DNA from: Mucilaginibacter sp.
GTDB lineage: Bacteria; Bacteroidota; Bacteroidia; Sphingobacteriales; Sphingobacteriaceae
DNA length: 64,000 bases
Direction of reading: 5' to 3'
Assembly (NCBI RefSeq): GCF_028288205.1
Contig: NZ_JAQBOD010000039.1
Coordinates: 62,001-126,000, forward strand
Shown here: piece by piece, positions 56,115 to 64,000 of the stretch
How the letters are laid out: each line of letters starts with the position of its first letter
Position numbering within the stretch: position 1 is the first letter of the stretch
The notes under the pieces: generated by a model
Told to the model about the DNA's origin: nothing
The model's database searches: none
Seen by the model: only the letters and a program-made list of their open reading frames with translations
Translations under genes and position numbers: made by a program

Positions 56115-56537
56115 TTACGAAGTATGATCCACCACTATTTTCCAAACCCCATTAATTTTTCTGAACCATAAAGTATAATAACCACCGGGTTCATCCTTTT
56201 CACGTTTAAGGCGCCATGCACCAAATACAAAAGCATTTTCGAGATCAAGAATTTGTACTTTTTTAATATCAAAAATTAAAATACCCATGGCAGCCTTATC
56301 CGGGTAGCCGCGTTTATAGTTGTTAAGCGTGTTTTGCCAGCCAAACGTGGGTGCTGTTTTACCCACAAACATAAGCGAGTCTGATTTCCAGTAACCCTGC
56401 ATAAAACCCTCAAGATCGCCGCGGTTCCAGGCCAGGCGCTGGTCGTCCATTAGTTTAATGATAGCTTGCCTGTCCTGGGCGTGTAATAAAAAACAAGCGT
56501 TAAGAAGCAGGAGACAAGAAAGTATATACTTTTTCAT
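56115..56537 (-). CDS. Exported SnoaL/DUF4440-like (NTF2-fold) protein
   Basis: This 140-residue protein has a signal peptide (MKKYILSCLLLLNACFLLHAQ). The mature part begins DRQAIIKLMDDQRLAWNRGDLEGFMQGYW, the first helix of an NTF2-like fold, and ends with the strand pair GAWRLKRE...GGYYTLWFRKINGVWKIVVDHT. This is typical of DUF4440 proteins, which have a hydrophobic pocket and variable functions, often small-molecule binding or isomerisation. It is convergent with the MITE-like element and divergent from the PfkB gene (59 bp between starts). Confidence 0.85.
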   Translation of the reverse strand: MKKYILSCLLLLNACFLLHAQDRQAIIKLMDDQRLAWNRGDLEGFMQGYWKSDSLMFVGKTAPTFGWQNTLNNYKRGYPDKAAMGILIFDIKKVQILDLENAFVFGAWRLKREKDEPGGYYTLWFRKINGVWKIVVDHTS

Positions 56538-56596
56538 AAACTAAATATATACATTTATTGTTGCTTACCCTCCACAACCTGTAACTTGTACCACTT

Positions 56597-57469
56597 ATGA
56601 AAAACAATATTCTATGCTTCGGCGAAGTTTTATGGGACGCCTTTGGCGACGAAAAAGTAGCTGGTGGCGCCGTTATGAATGTGGCCTATCACCTGCAACA
56701 GCAAGGTGCCAATGCCTTGTTTGCCAGTAAGGTTGGCATGGATACTTCGGGTTATGAGCTGGTAGCGTTCTTAAAAGAAAATAACCTTTATAGTGAACTG
56801 ATACAGAATGATGCAGAACTGCCTACCTGCCAGGTTACTGTACAATTAGATAAGAACCGGCAAGCCACTTATATCATACCCCAACCGGTATCATGGGATA
56901 ATATAAAAACAGAAACCACTCTTACACAAAGCGGCATAAAGGCATCGGCCATAATATTTGGCAGCCTGGCCTGCAGGCAGCAAACTACGCGCGATACGCT
57001 GTTAAACCTGCTGAACGAAACCAATGCCTTAAAAGTGTTTGATGTTAACCTGCGCGCGCCGCATTACACGCTATCGACCATTGAAACGCTGGCTGCCCGG
57101 GCCGATGTGGTAAAGATGAACGAGGATGAAGCTAACCTGCTCATCAATGGCAGCAATGGCAACCTGAAAGATAAGATAACCGAGTTCCGCAAAAAATACC
57201 ACGCCCAAACCATCTGTGTAACCCGCGGCGAAAACGGCGCCATCGTATGGCATGACTATGAATTTTATGAACACCCCGGCTTCAAGGTAAATGCGGTTGA
57301 TACCGTAGGTGCCGGCGATTCGTTTTTGGCCACTTTTATTAACGGCTTATTGAATAAACAACCTATACAACAGGTGCTGGAAAGATCATGTGCCGTTGGC
57401 GCATATGTTACCGGTAAACGCGGGGCCAACCCGGTTTATGATGAGGGGATTAGGGAGTTGTTGAAGTAA
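56597..57469 (+). CDS. PfkB-family sugar kinase (fructokinase-like)
   Basis: This 290-residue kinase has the ribokinase fold. The N-terminal segment LCFGEVLWDAFGDEKVAGGAVMNVAYHL (substrate-binding GG motif) and the C-terminal signature VDTVGAGDSFLATFINGLL (catalytic Asp and anion hole) are complete. The middle (VFDVNLRAPHYTLSTIETLAARADVVKMNEDEANLL) is typical of fructokinases. It phosphorylates a sugar, most likely fructose, with ATP. The substrate is not proven by sequence. It precedes a glycosidase gene by 107 bp, so a linked role in sugar use is plausible. Confidence 0.9.
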   Translation: MKNNILCFGEVLWDAFGDEKVAGGAVMNVAYHLQQQGANALFASKVGMDTSGYELVAFLKENNLYSELIQNDAELPTCQVTVQLDKNRQATYIIPQPVSWDNIKTETTLTQSGIKASAIIFGSLACRQQTTRDTLLNLLNETNALKVFDVNLRAPHYTLSTIETLAARADVVKMNEDEANLLINGSNGNLKDKITEFRKKYHAQTICVTRGENGAIVWHDYEFYEHPGFKVNAVDTVGAGDSFLATFINGLLNKQPIQQVLERSCAVGAYVTGKRGANPVYDEGIRELLK

Positions 57470-57576
57470 TTTGATCAGTAGTCATACTGGAGTTGTTTCA
57501 GGATCTTTTACAACATGATCGTTTATTAAAATAAAGCGATAACTTTATCAAACCAATAACCAACCAATCATCCCAA

Positions 57577-59229
57577 ATGAAACTATCTGCAAAGCTTCTT
57601 GCTCTTATCGGCATGTTTTTATGCGCACCTGCTTTTTCGCAACAAAAGGCTGCAAAGCCAATCCCTCGCCTGGAAAAACGCGGGCAGGTCACTCAGCTTA
57701 TTGTTGACGGCCAACCTTACCTGGTATTAGGCGGCGAGCTGCATAACTCAAACACATCAAGCCTTGAATATTTAAAGCCGATAATGGCCAAGGTAGCCGC
57801 TATGCATTTTAATACAGTTTTGGGTGCAGTAAACTGGGACCTGCTGGAGCCGGAAGAAGGCAAATTTGATTTCTCGCTGGTTGATGGTTTGATCAAACAA
57901 TCGCGGGATAATAAGCTGAAACTGGTTATACTTTGGTTTGGTAGTTGGAAGAATGGCATGTCGCATTATGTGCCCGATTGGGTAAAGAAGGACCAGGCAC
58001 GTTTCCCTAGGGTAAAAATGGGTAATGGCAAAAGCACTGAAACACTGAATGTTTTTTCGCCCGAAAACCTGAAAGCCGATGCAAAAGCGTTTTCCGCCCT
58101 GATGAAACATATTAAAGCAATTGATTCGAAAGAACGTACTGTTATTATGATACAGGTGGAAAACGAGGTGGGTATACATGGCGATAACCGCGATCGGTCG
58201 GACGTAGCCAATGCTAATTTCTCCAAACAAGTACCGGCCGAATTGATAACCGGCCTGCAAAAACACCAAGCCGAGCTACAGCCCGAATTTAAACAGGCAT
58301 GGGAGAAAGCAGGCTCAAAAACCGCAGGAACATGGGAAGACGTTTTTGGCAAAAATGCTTTTGGCGACGAAGTATTTATGGCCTGGCACTATGCCAAATA
58401 CGTTAACGCGATAACCGCCGCGGGCAAAGCCGAATACAATGTCCCCATGTACGTAAACGCCTGGATAAGCCCGGTTTATCCACGGGGCGGGCCGGTAGCT
58501 TATATGCATGATGTTTGGCGGGTAGCTGCACCTAAAATTGATATTTTCACACCCGATATTTACCAGCCCGATTTTAAAGGGATAATCCCATTGTTCCACC
58601 ATTCGTGGAACCCTTTGTTTATACCCGAGTGTGCTGCGGATTCGGCAGGGGCATCAAACGCGTATTATGCCATTGGTATGCATAATGCTATCGGTTACTC
58701 GCCATTTGCTATTGAGGACCGTGTTGCCGACCCGATTAATGGCCCAATACCAAAAGCTTATAAAGTGCTTGGCGGTTTGGCACCCATAATTTTAGATGCA
58801 CAGGCCAAAGGTACTATTACAGCGGTTACCATCAACAAAAGCAACCCCGTACAAACCATTAATATGGGCGGTTATAATATAGAGCTTCGCACCCGCCGCA
58901 AAAAAATGGGTACAGAACGGTATTTGCCCAATTCATCTTACGGTATAATTATCAACTCAGCGCCTGATGAATTTATCATTTCGGGCGTTAACCTGGAAGC
59001 CATCTTTGCACCATCGACTGCAGGGCCGCAAATTGCGGGCATTGCGTCGCTATGGGAAGGTGTCTACGATAACGGCAAATGGAAACCCGGCAGAAGGCTG
59101 AACGGCGATAATATTATGCAAAACTATAATATGACAGAGCAATCGACAAAGAACCAGACAGGAACCGTTGTGCGTTTTGAAAACCCGGGCCCGGGCATAT
59201 TAAAAGTTAAGCTATATAAATTTGACTGA
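57577..59229 (+). CDS. Secreted GH35/DUF5597-type glycosidase (beta-galactosidase-like)
   Basis: This 550-residue protein has a signal peptide (MKLSAKLLALIGMFLCAPAFSQ). The (beta/alpha)8 domain begins LVLGGELHNSNTSSLEYLKPIMAK and continues WDLLEPEEGKFDFSLVDGLI. The putative acid/base is Glu197 in QVENEVG, and the likely nucleophile is Glu349 in NPLFIPECAAD. The C-terminal part is a beta-rich DUF5597 domain. This layout fits exo-beta-galactosidases of the GH35 clan, but the exact sugar is uncertain. Secreted to the periplasm or outside. Next to the PfkB kinase, which fits a small sugar-use unit. No SusCD pair is visible here. Confidence 0.85.
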   Translation: MKLSAKLLALIGMFLCAPAFSQQKAAKPIPRLEKRGQVTQLIVDGQPYLVLGGELHNSNTSSLEYLKPIMAKVAAMHFNTVLGAVNWDLLEPEEGKFDFSLVDGLIKQSRDNKLKLVILWFGSWKNGMSHYVPDWVKKDQARFPRVKMGNGKSTETLNVFSPENLKADAKAFSALMKHIKAIDSKERTVIMIQVENEVGIHGDNRDRSDVANANFSKQVPAELITGLQKHQAELQPEFKQAWEKAGSKTAGTWEDVFGKNAFGDEVFMAWHYAKYVNAITAAGKAEYNVPMYVNAWISPVYPRGGPVAYMHDVWRVAAPKIDIFTPDIYQPDFKGIIPLFHHSWNPLFIPECAADSAGASNAYYAIGMHNAIGYSPFAIEDRVADPINGPIPKAYKVLGGLAPIILDAQAKGTITAVTINKSNPVQTINMGGYNIELRTRRKKMGTERYLPNSSYGIIINSAPDEFIISGVNLEAIFAPSTAGPQIAGIASLWEGVYDNGKWKPGRRLNGDNIMQNYNMTEQSTKNQTGTVVRFENPGPGILKVKLYKFD

Positions 59230-59242
59230 TAATGTTCGGGGC

Positions 59243-59524
59243 CTATGCAAGCAATCGCTCCCACTCCGGGTGGCGCTTTAAATACACTTTAATATATTCG
59301 CAATAAGGCACCATCTTTAAATTATTTTCTTCCAGGTATTTAAAGGTTTTTTCAACGAGGGCCGAGGCAACGCCTTTGCCTTCCAGTTCTACCGGCACTT
59401 CGGTATGTATTAAAAATACTTTATCGCCGTGTTGCTTGTAATCAATAAACGCGCGGTGACCATCAACAAATACCTCGAAATTGTGGATGGCGGTGTTGTT
59501 AATTAATTGAATGTCGGTATACAT
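59243..59524 (-). CDS. Small GNAT-type N-acetyltransferase
   Basis: This 93-residue protein is a compact single-domain acetyltransferase of the YjdJ type (PF14542-like). FEVFVDGHRAFIDYKQHGDKVFLIHTEVP forms the first strands, and the acetyl-CoA loop VPVELEGKGVASALVEKTFKYLEEN has the Q/RxxGxG/A-type pattern (here EGKGVA). The C-terminal strand MVPYCEYIKVYLKRHPEW is family-typical. Substrate unknown. It is convergent with the glycosidase gene, 13 bp away, and has about 530 bp of repeat-rich DNA upstream. Confidence 0.9.
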   Translation of the reverse strand: MYTDIQLINNTAIHNFEVFVDGHRAFIDYKQHGDKVFLIHTEVPVELEGKGVASALVEKTFKYLEENNLKMVPYCEYIKVYLKRHPEWERLLA

Positions 59525-59646
59525 AGTATAAATGTAGTGTAAAGACTTGAAAGTTTAACCCGCAATAATTTGTTTTTTAATGGCCTCCTGGAGGGCTACG
59601 CCAATTAACAATAACCTCTTTATTATTATTATTCGATCTGTGTTTG

Positions 59647-59860
59647 TTTCACATCTTGTTTCATCACTCCCAAAACAGCACATTTGTAATTATTTGATAA
59701 TCAATAAAATATTAAAAGTTTACGCATAAAAAAACAAACTAATAAGTTGTTACATTTTGTTACACCACTTTTTAGTAATATATTTATTTTCAATAAGTTA
59801 AGTCAAAATCTTGTTTCACTTGTTACATTTTGTTTCACATTTTGGTGAAACAAACGCGTT
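59647..59860 (-). repeat. Dispersed intergenic repeat, family 2, copy 2
   Basis: This is the reverse complement of the repeat at 15076-15275. It keeps TTGTTACATTTTGTTACA, CTTGTTTCACTTGTTACA and the ATTATTTGATAATC core. It lies in the 530-bp gap before the VWA gene. It ends at GGTGAAACAAACGCGTTA, which shares ACGCGTT with family 1. Confidence 0.75.
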
Positions 59861-59882
59861 AGATAACTGAACTGTGCGCCAT

Positions 59883-59920
59883 CACTGCACCAGTCGCGCC
59901 ATATGCACCGTGGTGCAGTG
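59883..59920. repeat. 10-bp perfect inverted repeat upstream of the VWA gene
   Basis: CACTGCACCA (59883-59892) and TGGTGCAGTG (59911-59920) are exact inverted arms around an 18-base centre that includes ATATGC. The site lies about 135 bp before the VWA gene, so an operator or hairpin role is possible. Confidence 0.6.
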
Positions 59921-60053
59921 CAACTAAACCAATCACTATTCCCCACTTACTACTCACCAACTTTGTCATCCTTACCTAACAATTCAACTTTATCTGTCTG
60001 TCATCAAACTTTTGCGTAAAATAATCCGTTATTTTATAACTGAAAGGCAAATT

Positions 60054-61151
60054 ATGCGTGGTTTCGGATTTTCGAAGTTTACCCCCAACCAAATTCCAAA
60101 AGGTGGATTTGAAGAATTATTAAAATTATTCCTGGAATTGCTCAACTATACCGCGGGCGATGCCGGCGAGGCTTTGGCCTGGCTAAACGAGTTGGATAAG
60201 CAATACAACCTTACCAATGACGACTATGGCATGGGCGACTTCATTGACGAGCTTAAACAAAAAGGCTACCTTGATGAGGATAAGCAAAACGGCGGTTTTA
60301 ACATTACCGCTAAAACAGAGCAAAGCATAAGGCAGTCGGCGCTGGAAGAGATATTTGGCAAGCTTAAAAAATCTGGCAAGGGCAATCACCGCTCACCGCA
60401 AAGCGGGCAGGGCGATGAGCGGAACTCAGAGCGCCGCGAGTTTGAGTTTGGAGATAGTTTGGACCAGATAGATATGACCCAATCTATACACAACGCCCAG
60501 GTTAACCACGGCATCGGCGATTTTATGATGACCGAACGCGACCTGGAAGTAGAGGAAATGGACTATAAAACCCTAACCTCTACCGTGCTAATGATAGATA
60601 TATCGCACTCCATGATCTTATATGGCGAGGACAGGATTACCCCGGCAAAAAAAGTAGCTATGGCGCTGGCCGAACTCATCCGCACCAAATACCCTAAGGA
60701 TACTCTGGATATTGTGGTGTTTGGCAACGATGCCTGGCCCATTACTTTGCAGGATCTGCCCTATTTGCAGGTTGGCCCTTATCATACCAATACCTATGCT
60801 GGCTTAGAGTTGGCTACCGATTTATTACGTCGCCGTAAAACACATAACAAGCAGATATTTATGATTACCGATGGTAAACCCACTTGCTTAAAAGAGGGCA
60901 CCAAATATTATAAAAACAGCATTGGGCTGGATAGAAAAGTGGTTAATAAAACCCTTAACATGGCGGCACAATGCAAGCGCTTAAAAATACCTATCACTAC
61001 TTTTATGATAGCTAAAGATCCCTACCTACAGCAATTTGTACGTAAATTTACAGAAACAAACGGTGGCAAAGCTTTTTACAGTTCGCTTAATAATTTAGGC
61101 GAATATATTTTTGAGGATTACGCAAAGAATAGAAGGAAGAACGTAAGATAG
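60054..61151 (+). CDS. VWA-domain protein of the MoxR partner type
   Basis: The ATG at 60054 follows a GAAAGGC stretch and gives 365 residues; a TTG start 42 bases upstream is less likely. The N-terminal ~100 residues are helical, with FEELLKLFLELLNYTAGDAGEALAWLNEL. The C-terminal VWA domain has MIDAS residues: DISHS (residues ~182-186), the threonine in HTNTYAGLELA and the aspartate in TDGKPTC. Together these form an intact metal-ion site. VWA proteins of this kind pair with MoxR-type AAA ATPases to assemble or activate a client complex. The AAA gene lies downstream, with only a palindromic repeat between them. Confidence 0.87.
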   Translation: MRGFGFSKFTPNQIPKGGFEELLKLFLELLNYTAGDAGEALAWLNELDKQYNLTNDDYGMGDFIDELKQKGYLDEDKQNGGFNITAKTEQSIRQSALEEIFGKLKKSGKGNHRSPQSGQGDERNSERREFEFGDSLDQIDMTQSIHNAQVNHGIGDFMMTERDLEVEEMDYKTLTSTVLMIDISHSMILYGEDRITPAKKVAMALAELIRTKYPKDTLDIVVFGNDAWPITLQDLPYLQVGPYHTNTYAGLELATDLLRRRKTHNKQIFMITDGKPTCLKEGTKYYKNSIGLDRKVVNKTLNMAAQCKRLKIPITTFMIAKDPYLQQFVRKFTETNGGKAFYSSLNNLGEYIFEDYAKNRRKNVR

Positions 61152-61169
61152 TCCAACACATTTAACTCG

Positions 61170-61263
61170 ATTGTCATTTCGACGAAGGAACGAGGAGAAA
61201 TCTATACACATGCATTGGCGACTTAGCTATGTATAGATTTATCACTATCGTTCGAAATGACAG
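61170..61263. repeat. Palindromic intergenic repeat, TGTCATTTCGACGAAGG type, copy B2
   Basis: Left arm ATTGTCATTTCGACGAAGGA and right arm TCACTATCGTTCGAAATGACAG enclose TATACACATGC...TGTATAGA. It lies between the VWA and AAA genes. Its right arm contains an ATG in frame with the AAA gene. Confidence 0.8.
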
Positions 61264-61280
61264 AAACACTTACAAATACT

Positions 61281-62789
61281 ATGACTAACAAACAAAATAT
61301 AACAACCTTAGGCCAGCTAAAACGAACAGGTTACAAAAGCGAATCGGTTAAGGATGAATTGAGAAGGAACCTTATTGCCCAGCTGCAAAAACAGCATGAA
61401 GGTGGCTTTGAGGGTATTATCGGTTTTGAAGATACGGTAATTCCTGATCTGCAAACCGCTATTTTATCAAGGCATAATATATTATTGCTGGGTTTACGCG
61501 GGCAGGCCAAAACACGTATTGCGCGTTTGTTGGTTAATTTGCTTGATGAGTATATTCCATATATAGATGGTTCTGAGTTATTTGATGATCCATTGAACCC
61601 TATATCATGGTTCGGGCATAATATTGTTAAAGAAAAAGGTGATGATACCCCTATAGCCTGGATACACCGCTCTGAACGTTATACCGAAAAACTGGCTACA
61701 CCTGATGTTACCGTTGCCGATTTGATTGGTGATGTTGACCCTATCAAAGCCGCTACCATGAAACTTACCTATTCGGATGAGCGGGTTATTCACTTCGGGT
61801 TAATTCCACGTGCGCATAGAGGTATTTTTGTAATTAATGAGCTGCCGGATCTGCAGGCACGCATACAGGTTTCGCTATTCAACATCCTGCAGGAAAGGGA
61901 TATACAGATACGTGGTTTTAAATTGCGTTTGCCGTTAGACATACAATTTGTATTTACTGCCAACCCGGAAGATTATACCAATCGTGGCTCGATAGTAACA
62001 CCGCTAAAGGACCGTATAGAGAGCCAGATATTAACACATTACCCCCGATCGGTAGAGATCTCCCGCAAAATTACTCAGCAGGAGGCATCCCTTTCACCCG
62101 AACAAAGGATTAGTGTTGAAGCAGACGGGTTGGTTAAAGATCTGGTTGAACAAATTGCTTTCGAGGCGCGTAACTCAGAATATATTGATAAAAAATCGGG
62201 AGTATCTGCGCGTTTAACCATATCGGCTTATGAAAACCTGATAAGCAATGCCGAACGTCGCATGATCATCAATCACGAAGATAAAACCTTTGTACGTATT
62301 GCTGATTTCCTGGGTGTTATCCCGGCTATTACCGGCAAGATAGAGTTGGTTTATGAGGGCGAGCTGGAAGGCCCGGCTAAAGTGGCTAATATTTTAATAG
62401 GCAAGGCCATTAAAACATTGTTAGTTAAATTTTTCCCTGATCCGGAGAAAGCCAAAAAATCAAAAACCCCGAACCCTTATGCAGAGATCATCAATTGGTT
62501 TAGCGAGGGCAACAATCTGTCTGTACTTGACGACCTGCCGCTTGCCGAATATAAAAAGTTATTAAACACTGTTACCGGGTTAAAGGACCTGGTTAAAAAA
62601 TTCCATCCGGGCTTGATAGAGAGTCAGCAGTTAATATTAATGGAATTTGTATTGCATGGTCTTGCAGAATTTTCACAACTAAGTAAAGGCTTCCTTGACA
62701 ATGGCTTCGCTTTTTCTGATATGTTTAACAGTTTATTTAACTTACAACCTGATGATGACGATCTTGATATAGAAGATGATCGTTACTAA
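61281..62789 (+). CDS. MoxR-like AAA ATPase (magnesium-chelatase-related)
   Basis: The ATG at 61281 gives 502 residues (MTNKQNITTLGQLKRTGYKSESVKDEL). An ATG 24 bases upstream falls inside the palindrome at 61170 and was not chosen. The Walker A motif is GLRGQAKT. The Walker B position reads GIFVINELPDL, with Asn in place of the usual Asp before the Glu. The sensor-1 region (FVFTANPEDYTNRGSIVTPLKDR) is intact. Together with the VWA protein upstream it forms a typical MoxR/VWA chaperone pair. The metallophosphoesterase gene starts eight bases after its stop, so the three probably form one unit, but their common client is unknown. Confidence 0.88.
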   Translation: MTNKQNITTLGQLKRTGYKSESVKDELRRNLIAQLQKQHEGGFEGIIGFEDTVIPDLQTAILSRHNILLLGLRGQAKTRIARLLVNLLDEYIPYIDGSELFDDPLNPISWFGHNIVKEKGDDTPIAWIHRSERYTEKLATPDVTVADLIGDVDPIKAATMKLTYSDERVIHFGLIPRAHRGIFVINELPDLQARIQVSLFNILQERDIQIRGFKLRLPLDIQFVFTANPEDYTNRGSIVTPLKDRIESQILTHYPRSVEISRKITQQEASLSPEQRISVEADGLVKDLVEQIAFEARNSEYIDKKSGVSARLTISAYENLISNAERRMIINHEDKTFVRIADFLGVIPAITGKIELVYEGELEGPAKVANILIGKAIKTLLVKFFPDPEKAKKSKTPNPYAEIINWFSEGNNLSVLDDLPLAEYKKLLNTVTGLKDLVKKFHPGLIESQQLILMEFVLHGLAEFSQLSKGFLDNGFAFSDMFNSLFNLQPDDDDLDIEDDRY

Positions 62790-62796
62790 TTAATAA

Positions 62797-64000
62797 ATGC
62801 AAAGTCAGTTATTCATTTTAATTTTAATAGGCATAGGGATTTTCCTGCTTGACCAATATTTAGCCATGGGTTTTGCCGCTGCCTTTAAAAAGCGGGGGGT
62901 TGGCAATACCATCGGGTTTAAAATTGGTTATACGCTATTTTCTATAGTGCTGATAACTGGTGTCATCATCAGTATATATATGAAAATACCGGTTGGCATT
63001 CGTGCCGGATTTTTAATGGTATTTTTTGTACTGGCCATTGTAAAGATCACTTTTTTACCTTTTGTGCTGGCCGATGATATAAGGCGGTTAATTGTTTGGC
63101 TTAAGCATGCCGGCACCAGGTCAAAGCTTGCTGCACCAACTAAAGAAACGGGTAAAGAAACCATCCCCCGTTCAGAGTTTTTAATGAGGGCCGGGCTAAT
63201 TACCGGCGCTGTCCCGTTAGCGGCAATAGGATATGGTATTGTTGCGGGCGCTTATGATTACCGTGTACGTTATCAAACACTCTATCTGCCCAACTTACCC
63301 AAAGCATTTGATGGCATTAAAATAGGGCAGATATCTGATATACATTCCGGCAGTTTTTATAATAAAAAAGCAGTACAGGGCGGTGTAGAAATGTTATTGG
63401 GCCAAAAGCCGGATGTTATTTTCTTTACCGGCGATCTGGTTAACAAGCGTACCGATGAGGTATACGGCTACCAGGATATCTTCAGCAAAGTAAAGGCGCC
63501 GCTTGGTGTTTTCTCTACTTTAGGAAACCATGATTATGGTGATTATGCCGACTGGGCATCATTATCAGCCAAAAAGAAAAACCTTTCCGACCTGATAACC
63601 ACCCACAAAAATATGGGTTGGGACCTACTGCTTAATGAAAACCACCGCCTTAAAGTTAATGGCGAAGAAATAGGTATTTTAGGTTGCGAAAACTGGGGCG
63701 AGTTAACCAGGTTCCCTAAATATGGTAAAATGGAACCCACGCTAAAAGGCACAGAGGACCTCCCGGTTAAACTTCTTTTATCGCACGACCCCTCGCACTG
63801 GCGGGCGCAGATATTGCCGCATTATCCGCAGATAGATGTTATGTTCTCTGGCCATACACATGGCATGCAGTTTGGTGTGCGTACAGAGCATTTTCAATGG
63901 AGCCCGGTAAAGTATGTTTACAAAGAATGGGCAGGCCTTTACCACCAAGGAAATCAGCAACTATATGTAAATGTAGGCTACGGATTTTTAGGTTTCCCCG
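62797..64000 (+). CDS. Membrane-anchored metallophosphoesterase (3' end outside window)
   Basis: This frame is open to the right edge. The ATG at 62797 gives a 401-residue visible part. Residues 1-~150 hold several membrane helices (LFILILIGIGIFLLDQYLAMGFAAAF, GYTLFSIVLITGVIISIYM, GFLMVFFVLAIVKITFLPFV and a fourth near residue 140). The catalytic domain follows with the metal motifs SDIHSG (DxH), FTGDLVN (GDxx), TLGNHDYGD (GNHD), LLSHDP and FSGHTHGMQ (GHxH). The domain faces either the periplasm or the cytoplasm; the even helix number suggests cytoplasmic. The substrate could be a phosphodiester or a lipid (unresolved). It belongs to the VWA-AAA operon. Confidence 0.88.
   Translation, partial: MQSQLFILILIGIGIFLLDQYLAMGFAAAFKKRGVGNTIGFKIGYTLFSIVLITGVIISIYMKIPVGIRAGFLMVFFVLAIVKITFLPFVLADDIRRLIVWLKHAGTRSKLAAPTKETGKETIPRSEFLMRAGLITGAVPLAAIGYGIVAGAYDYRVRYQTLYLPNLPKAFDGIKIGQISDIHSGSFYNKKAVQGGVEMLLGQKPDVIFFTGDLVNKRTDEVYGYQDIFSKVKAPLGVFSTLGNHDYGDYADWASLSAKKKNLSDLITTHKNMGWDLLLNENHRLKVNGEEIGILGCENWGELTRFPKYGKMEPTLKGTEDLPVKLLLSHDPSHWRAQILPHYPQIDVMFSGHTHGMQFGVRTEHFQWSPVKYVYKEWAGLYHQGNQQLYVNVGYGFLGFP

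Overview
The window is chromosomal DNA of a Bacteroidota bacterium, most likely a Sphingobacteriaceae member close to Mucilaginibacter or Pedobacter. The evidence is a complete gldKLMN type IX secretion (T9SS) operon, a PorW/SprE lipoprotein gene, a T9SS cargo protein at the left edge, TAnnTTTG-type promoter boxes, a DnaG whose zinc ligands are replaced, and many families of palindromic intergenic repeats. No tRNA, rRNA or CRISPR array was recognised, and no prophage. The only transposase-type gene is a REP-associated tyrosine transposase.

Layout. 1-9 kb: 3' end of a large secreted T9SS protein, a DUF4136 lipoprotein, a phosphoserine phosphatase fused to a SerA remnant with an ACT domain, a UspA protein, a secreted esterase, prfB with a programmed +1 frameshift, and a small unknown gene. 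9-18 kb: pgi, a REP cluster with its tyrosine transposase, a glutaminyl-peptide cyclotransferase/yraN/dnaG group, an EamA transporter, asnS and a zinc-ribbon protein. 18-26.5 kb: a MITE-like element, an unknown exported protein, an M20 amidohydrolase with a SPOR protein, secA and purD. 26.6-32.4 kb: the ATP synthase operon atpZ-(AtpI-like)-B-E-F-H-A-G, without atpD and atpC; three of its gaps carry hairpins. 32.5-39.5 kb: porW/sprE, a class A penicillin-binding protein and uvrC. 39.8-46.6 kb: gldN, M, L, K, then hemD and DUF4271. 46.8-52.2 kb: a PAS histidine kinase and a chromate group (Chrome_Resist-AraC fusion, DUF1259 protein, ChrA). 52.3-59.5 kb: hemW, two tandem JmjC/cupin-like paralogues, a second MITE-like copy, a DUF4440-like protein, a PfkB sugar kinase, a GH35/DUF5597-like glycosidase and a small GNAT. 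60-64 kb: a VWA protein, a MoxR-like AAA ATPase and a membrane-anchored metallophosphoesterase cut by the right edge.

Several genes fit together. The T9SS motor/ring genes and PorW could export the cargo protein at the left edge. The ATP synthase operon makes F0 plus delta, alpha and gamma and needs beta and epsilon from another locus. The chromate group looks like a regulated efflux unit. VWA and AAA proteins form a MoxR-type pair.

The most unusual items are the PSP/SerA-remnant/ACT fusion, the Chrome_Resist-AraC fusion, the ligand-less DnaG zinc site, the prfB frameshift, and three two-copy dispersed intergenic elements of about 200-420 bp. Two of these contain phased ~10-bp repeats; the third has long imperfect terminal inverted repeats. 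Homology calls rest on reading motifs by eye; no database search was run.
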